Below are positions 14,199-14,736 of a DNA stretch of 14,736 nt, piece by piece. A program made the translations under genes and the position numbers. Each line of letters starts with the position of its first letter. Within the stretch, counting starts at the first letter, position 1. Below the pieces are notes generated by a model. It was given only the letters and a program-made list of their open reading frames with translations, did not search any database and was not told the DNA's origin. The DNA is from Lachnospiraceae bacterium. Lineage in GTDB: Bacteria; Bacillota; Clostridia; Lachnospirales; Lachnospiraceae. The DNA lies in the NCBI GenBank assembly GCA_017391545.1, contig JAFOYD010000158.1, positions 1 through 14,736 of the forward strand, in the 5' to 3' direction.

Positions 14199-14250
14199 GT
14201 AACCATTCAGAACTTTCATAGGTAAATGTACAGACCTGCTGAACAGTTAT
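14199..14250 (-). repeat. 52-bp palindrome-ended repeat, copy 2 (leader of GH25 gene)
   Basis: GTAACCATTCAG (14199-14210) and CTGAACAGTTAT (14239-14250) are the ends, and the length equals copy 1. It lies wholly downstream of the predicted promoter, so it would be transcribed in the 5' leader, 18 bases before the GH25 ATG. On the minus strand an ATG at 14219 opens MKVLNGYERM and stops six bases before the GH25 start. Confidence 0.75.
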
Positions 14251-14270
14251 CTTCTTCTTTTTTTAATATA

Positions 14271-14299
14271 ATAATACCCTATTCATAGGATATATGCAA
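14271..14299 (-). promoter_or_regulatory. Promoter of the GH25-sirtuin-DUF951 operon
   Basis: TTGCAT (14299-14294) and TATTAT (14276-14271) are exactly 17 bases apart, giving a start near 14264 and a leader of about 84 bases. The spacer holds the palindrome CCTATTCATAGG (14278-14289), a possible operator. Confidence 0.65.
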
Positions 14300-14311
14300 A
14301 TTCTATAAAAA

Positions 14312-14335
14312 AATCGGATGCCAGCGCATCCGATT
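14312..14335 (-). terminator. Terminator on the minus strand, between tRNA genes and GH25 operon
   Basis: A perfect 10-bp stem, AATCGGATGC (14312-14321) with GCATCCGATT (14326-14335), has a four-base loop and is followed on the minus strand by seven T residues. It should stop transcription coming from the tRNA genes. Confidence 0.85.
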
Positions 14336-14336
14336 G

Positions 14337-14367
14337 CAAAAGCAAAGCTTTCAAAGCTTTGCTTTTG
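14337..14367. repeat. Perfect 14-bp inverted repeat next to the terminator
   Basis: CAAAAGCAAAGCTT (14337-14350) pairs perfectly with AAGCTTTGCTTTTG (14354-14367) around TCA. No T run follows on either strand. It is one base from the terminator at 14335, so two hairpins stand back to back. Confidence 0.8.
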
Positions 14368-14411
14368 TTGAAATGATATACACTGTGGCAATTTCCTATA
14401 AAGTAAAGAAA

Positions 14412-14435
14412 AACCTGTAACTGATGTTACAGGTT
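14412..14435 (-). terminator. Terminator directly after tRNA-Cys
   Basis: AACCTGTAAC (14412-14421) and GTTACAGGTT (14426-14435) form a perfect 10-bp stem with a four-base loop, followed on the minus strand by TTTTTCTTT. It begins five bases after the tRNA-Cys 3' end. Confidence 0.88.
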
Positions 14436-14439
14436 ACAG

Positions 14440-14510
14440 AGGCGACTAACGGATTTGAACCGATGATCAGGGAGTTGCAGTCCCATGCCTTACCACGTGG
14501 CTAAGTCGCC
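14440..14510 (-). tRNA. tRNA-Cys (GCA)
   Basis: The minus strand folds as a 71-base tRNA: acceptor GGCGACT with AGTCGCC, anticodon loop CTGCAAC giving anticodon GCA, and T loop TTCAAAT. CCA is not encoded after the discriminator T. The T stem ATCGG/CCGTT has a U-U mismatch at its second pair, and the first anticodon-stem pair is also U-U. Confidence 0.93.
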
Positions 14511-14524
14511 ATATATATTTAAAA

Positions 14525-14596
14525 TGACTCCAACGGGAATCGAACCCGTGTTACCGCCGTGAAAGGGCGATGTCTTAACCGCTTGACCATGGAGCC
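14525..14596 (-). tRNA. tRNA-Glu (UUC)
   Basis: The minus strand folds as a 72-base tRNA: acceptor GGCTCCA with TGGAGTC (one G-U pair), anticodon loop CTTTCAC giving anticodon UUC, T loop TTCGATT and discriminator A. CCA is not encoded. Only 14 A+T bases separate it from tRNA-Cys, so the two are one transcript. Confidence 0.95.
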
Positions 14597-14607
14597 CAAT
14601 ATTATGC

Positions 14608-14636
14608 TTTAAAATATTTGCCCCAAATATTTTAAA
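14608..14636. repeat. A+T-rich perfect inverted repeat in the tRNA spacer
   Basis: TTTAAAATATTTG (14608-14620) and CAAATATTTTAAA (14624-14636) are perfect 13-bp arms around CCC. It stands 12 bases upstream of tRNA-Glu on the minus strand. It is too A+T-rich for a typical terminator stem. The rest of the 118-base tRNA spacer (14597-14714) shows no gene. Confidence 0.75.
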
Positions 14637-14714
14637 TAAAAAGTTTAGGTGTGACCTTAATTTCTTTCGCTGTATATAGTCTTTTCAGCAAATCTTCTTT
14701 AAAAATATGGTCAA

Positions 14715-14736
14715 CTCCCCGAGTAGGACTCGAACC
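14715..14736 (-). tRNA. 3' end of a tRNA gene, cut by the window edge
   Basis: The minus strand reads T loop TTCGAGT, T-stem half CCTAC, acceptor half TCGGGGA and discriminator G, without CCA. The anticodon lies outside the window. The acceptor and T-arm sequence resembles clostridial tRNA-Asn, but that is a weak guess. Confidence 0.75.

Noticed and set aside
1..14736. CRISPR array, transposase or prophage
   Set aside because: No regular spaced repeats and no transposase, integrase or phage structural genes are visible; the GH25 protein is membrane-anchored and sits in a cellular operon, unlike a phage endolysin.

Overview
The window looks like the chromosome of a low-to-moderate G+C Firmicute, most likely a Lachnospiraceae-type Clostridium. 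The reasons are strong AGGAGG ribosome binding sites, an 8-cysteine clostridial ferredoxin, an SSB tail ending DEELPFN, a gdpP-rplI-dnaB block, and tRNA genes that do not encode CCA. This is inferred from gene content and style; no database was searched. All genes read on the minus strand except the 3' end of a pyruvate formate-lyase activase gene (1-165) and a ferredoxin gene (328-498). No gene-free stretch exceeds 300 bases.

Layout. At 1-498 are the pflA tail and the ferredoxin gene, which has its own candidate promoter and a strongly folded leader; a bidirectional terminator (512-545) ends this side. At 548-5477, read leftwards, are gdpP (c-di-AMP phosphodiesterase), rplI (L9), dnaB (replicative helicase) and a MerR-type DNA-binding protein with a long coiled-coil and basic tail. 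At 5608-10779 are a NatA-like ABC ATPase, an ABC-2 permease fused to a CPBP intramembrane protease domain, apbE (FMN transferase) and pepT (tripeptidase), closely spaced and probably co-transcribed. At 10818-11979 is the rpsF-ssb-rpsR operon, with a good promoter, a leader stem and a strong terminator. At 12101-14180 is an operon of a membrane-anchored GH25 lysozyme-like protein, a sirtuin (CobB type) and a DUF951 protein, again with a clear promoter. At 14412-14736 are tRNA-Cys, tRNA-Glu and the 3' end of a third tRNA, followed by stacked hairpin terminators.

The most unusual item is a small interspersed element. Two 52-bp copies (3366-3417 and 14199-14250) and one 21-bp part copy (7916-7936) all lie just upstream of a gene start (rplI, the GH25 gene, apbE) and all in the same orientation to that gene. 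The full copies have inverted-repeat ends whose differences are tolerated as G-U pairs only on the gene-sense RNA strand. All three copies have an ATG at the same offset, opening a short reading frame with the pattern M-(R/K)-(I/V)-L-N-(S/G)-Y. This could be a mobile palindromic repeat or an RNA/leader-peptide element.

Several starts were moved from the longest reading frame to one with a proper ribosome binding site: pepT to 6843, apbE to 7873, the ABC-2/CPBP gene to 9959, rpsF to 11979 and the DUF951 gene to 12283.
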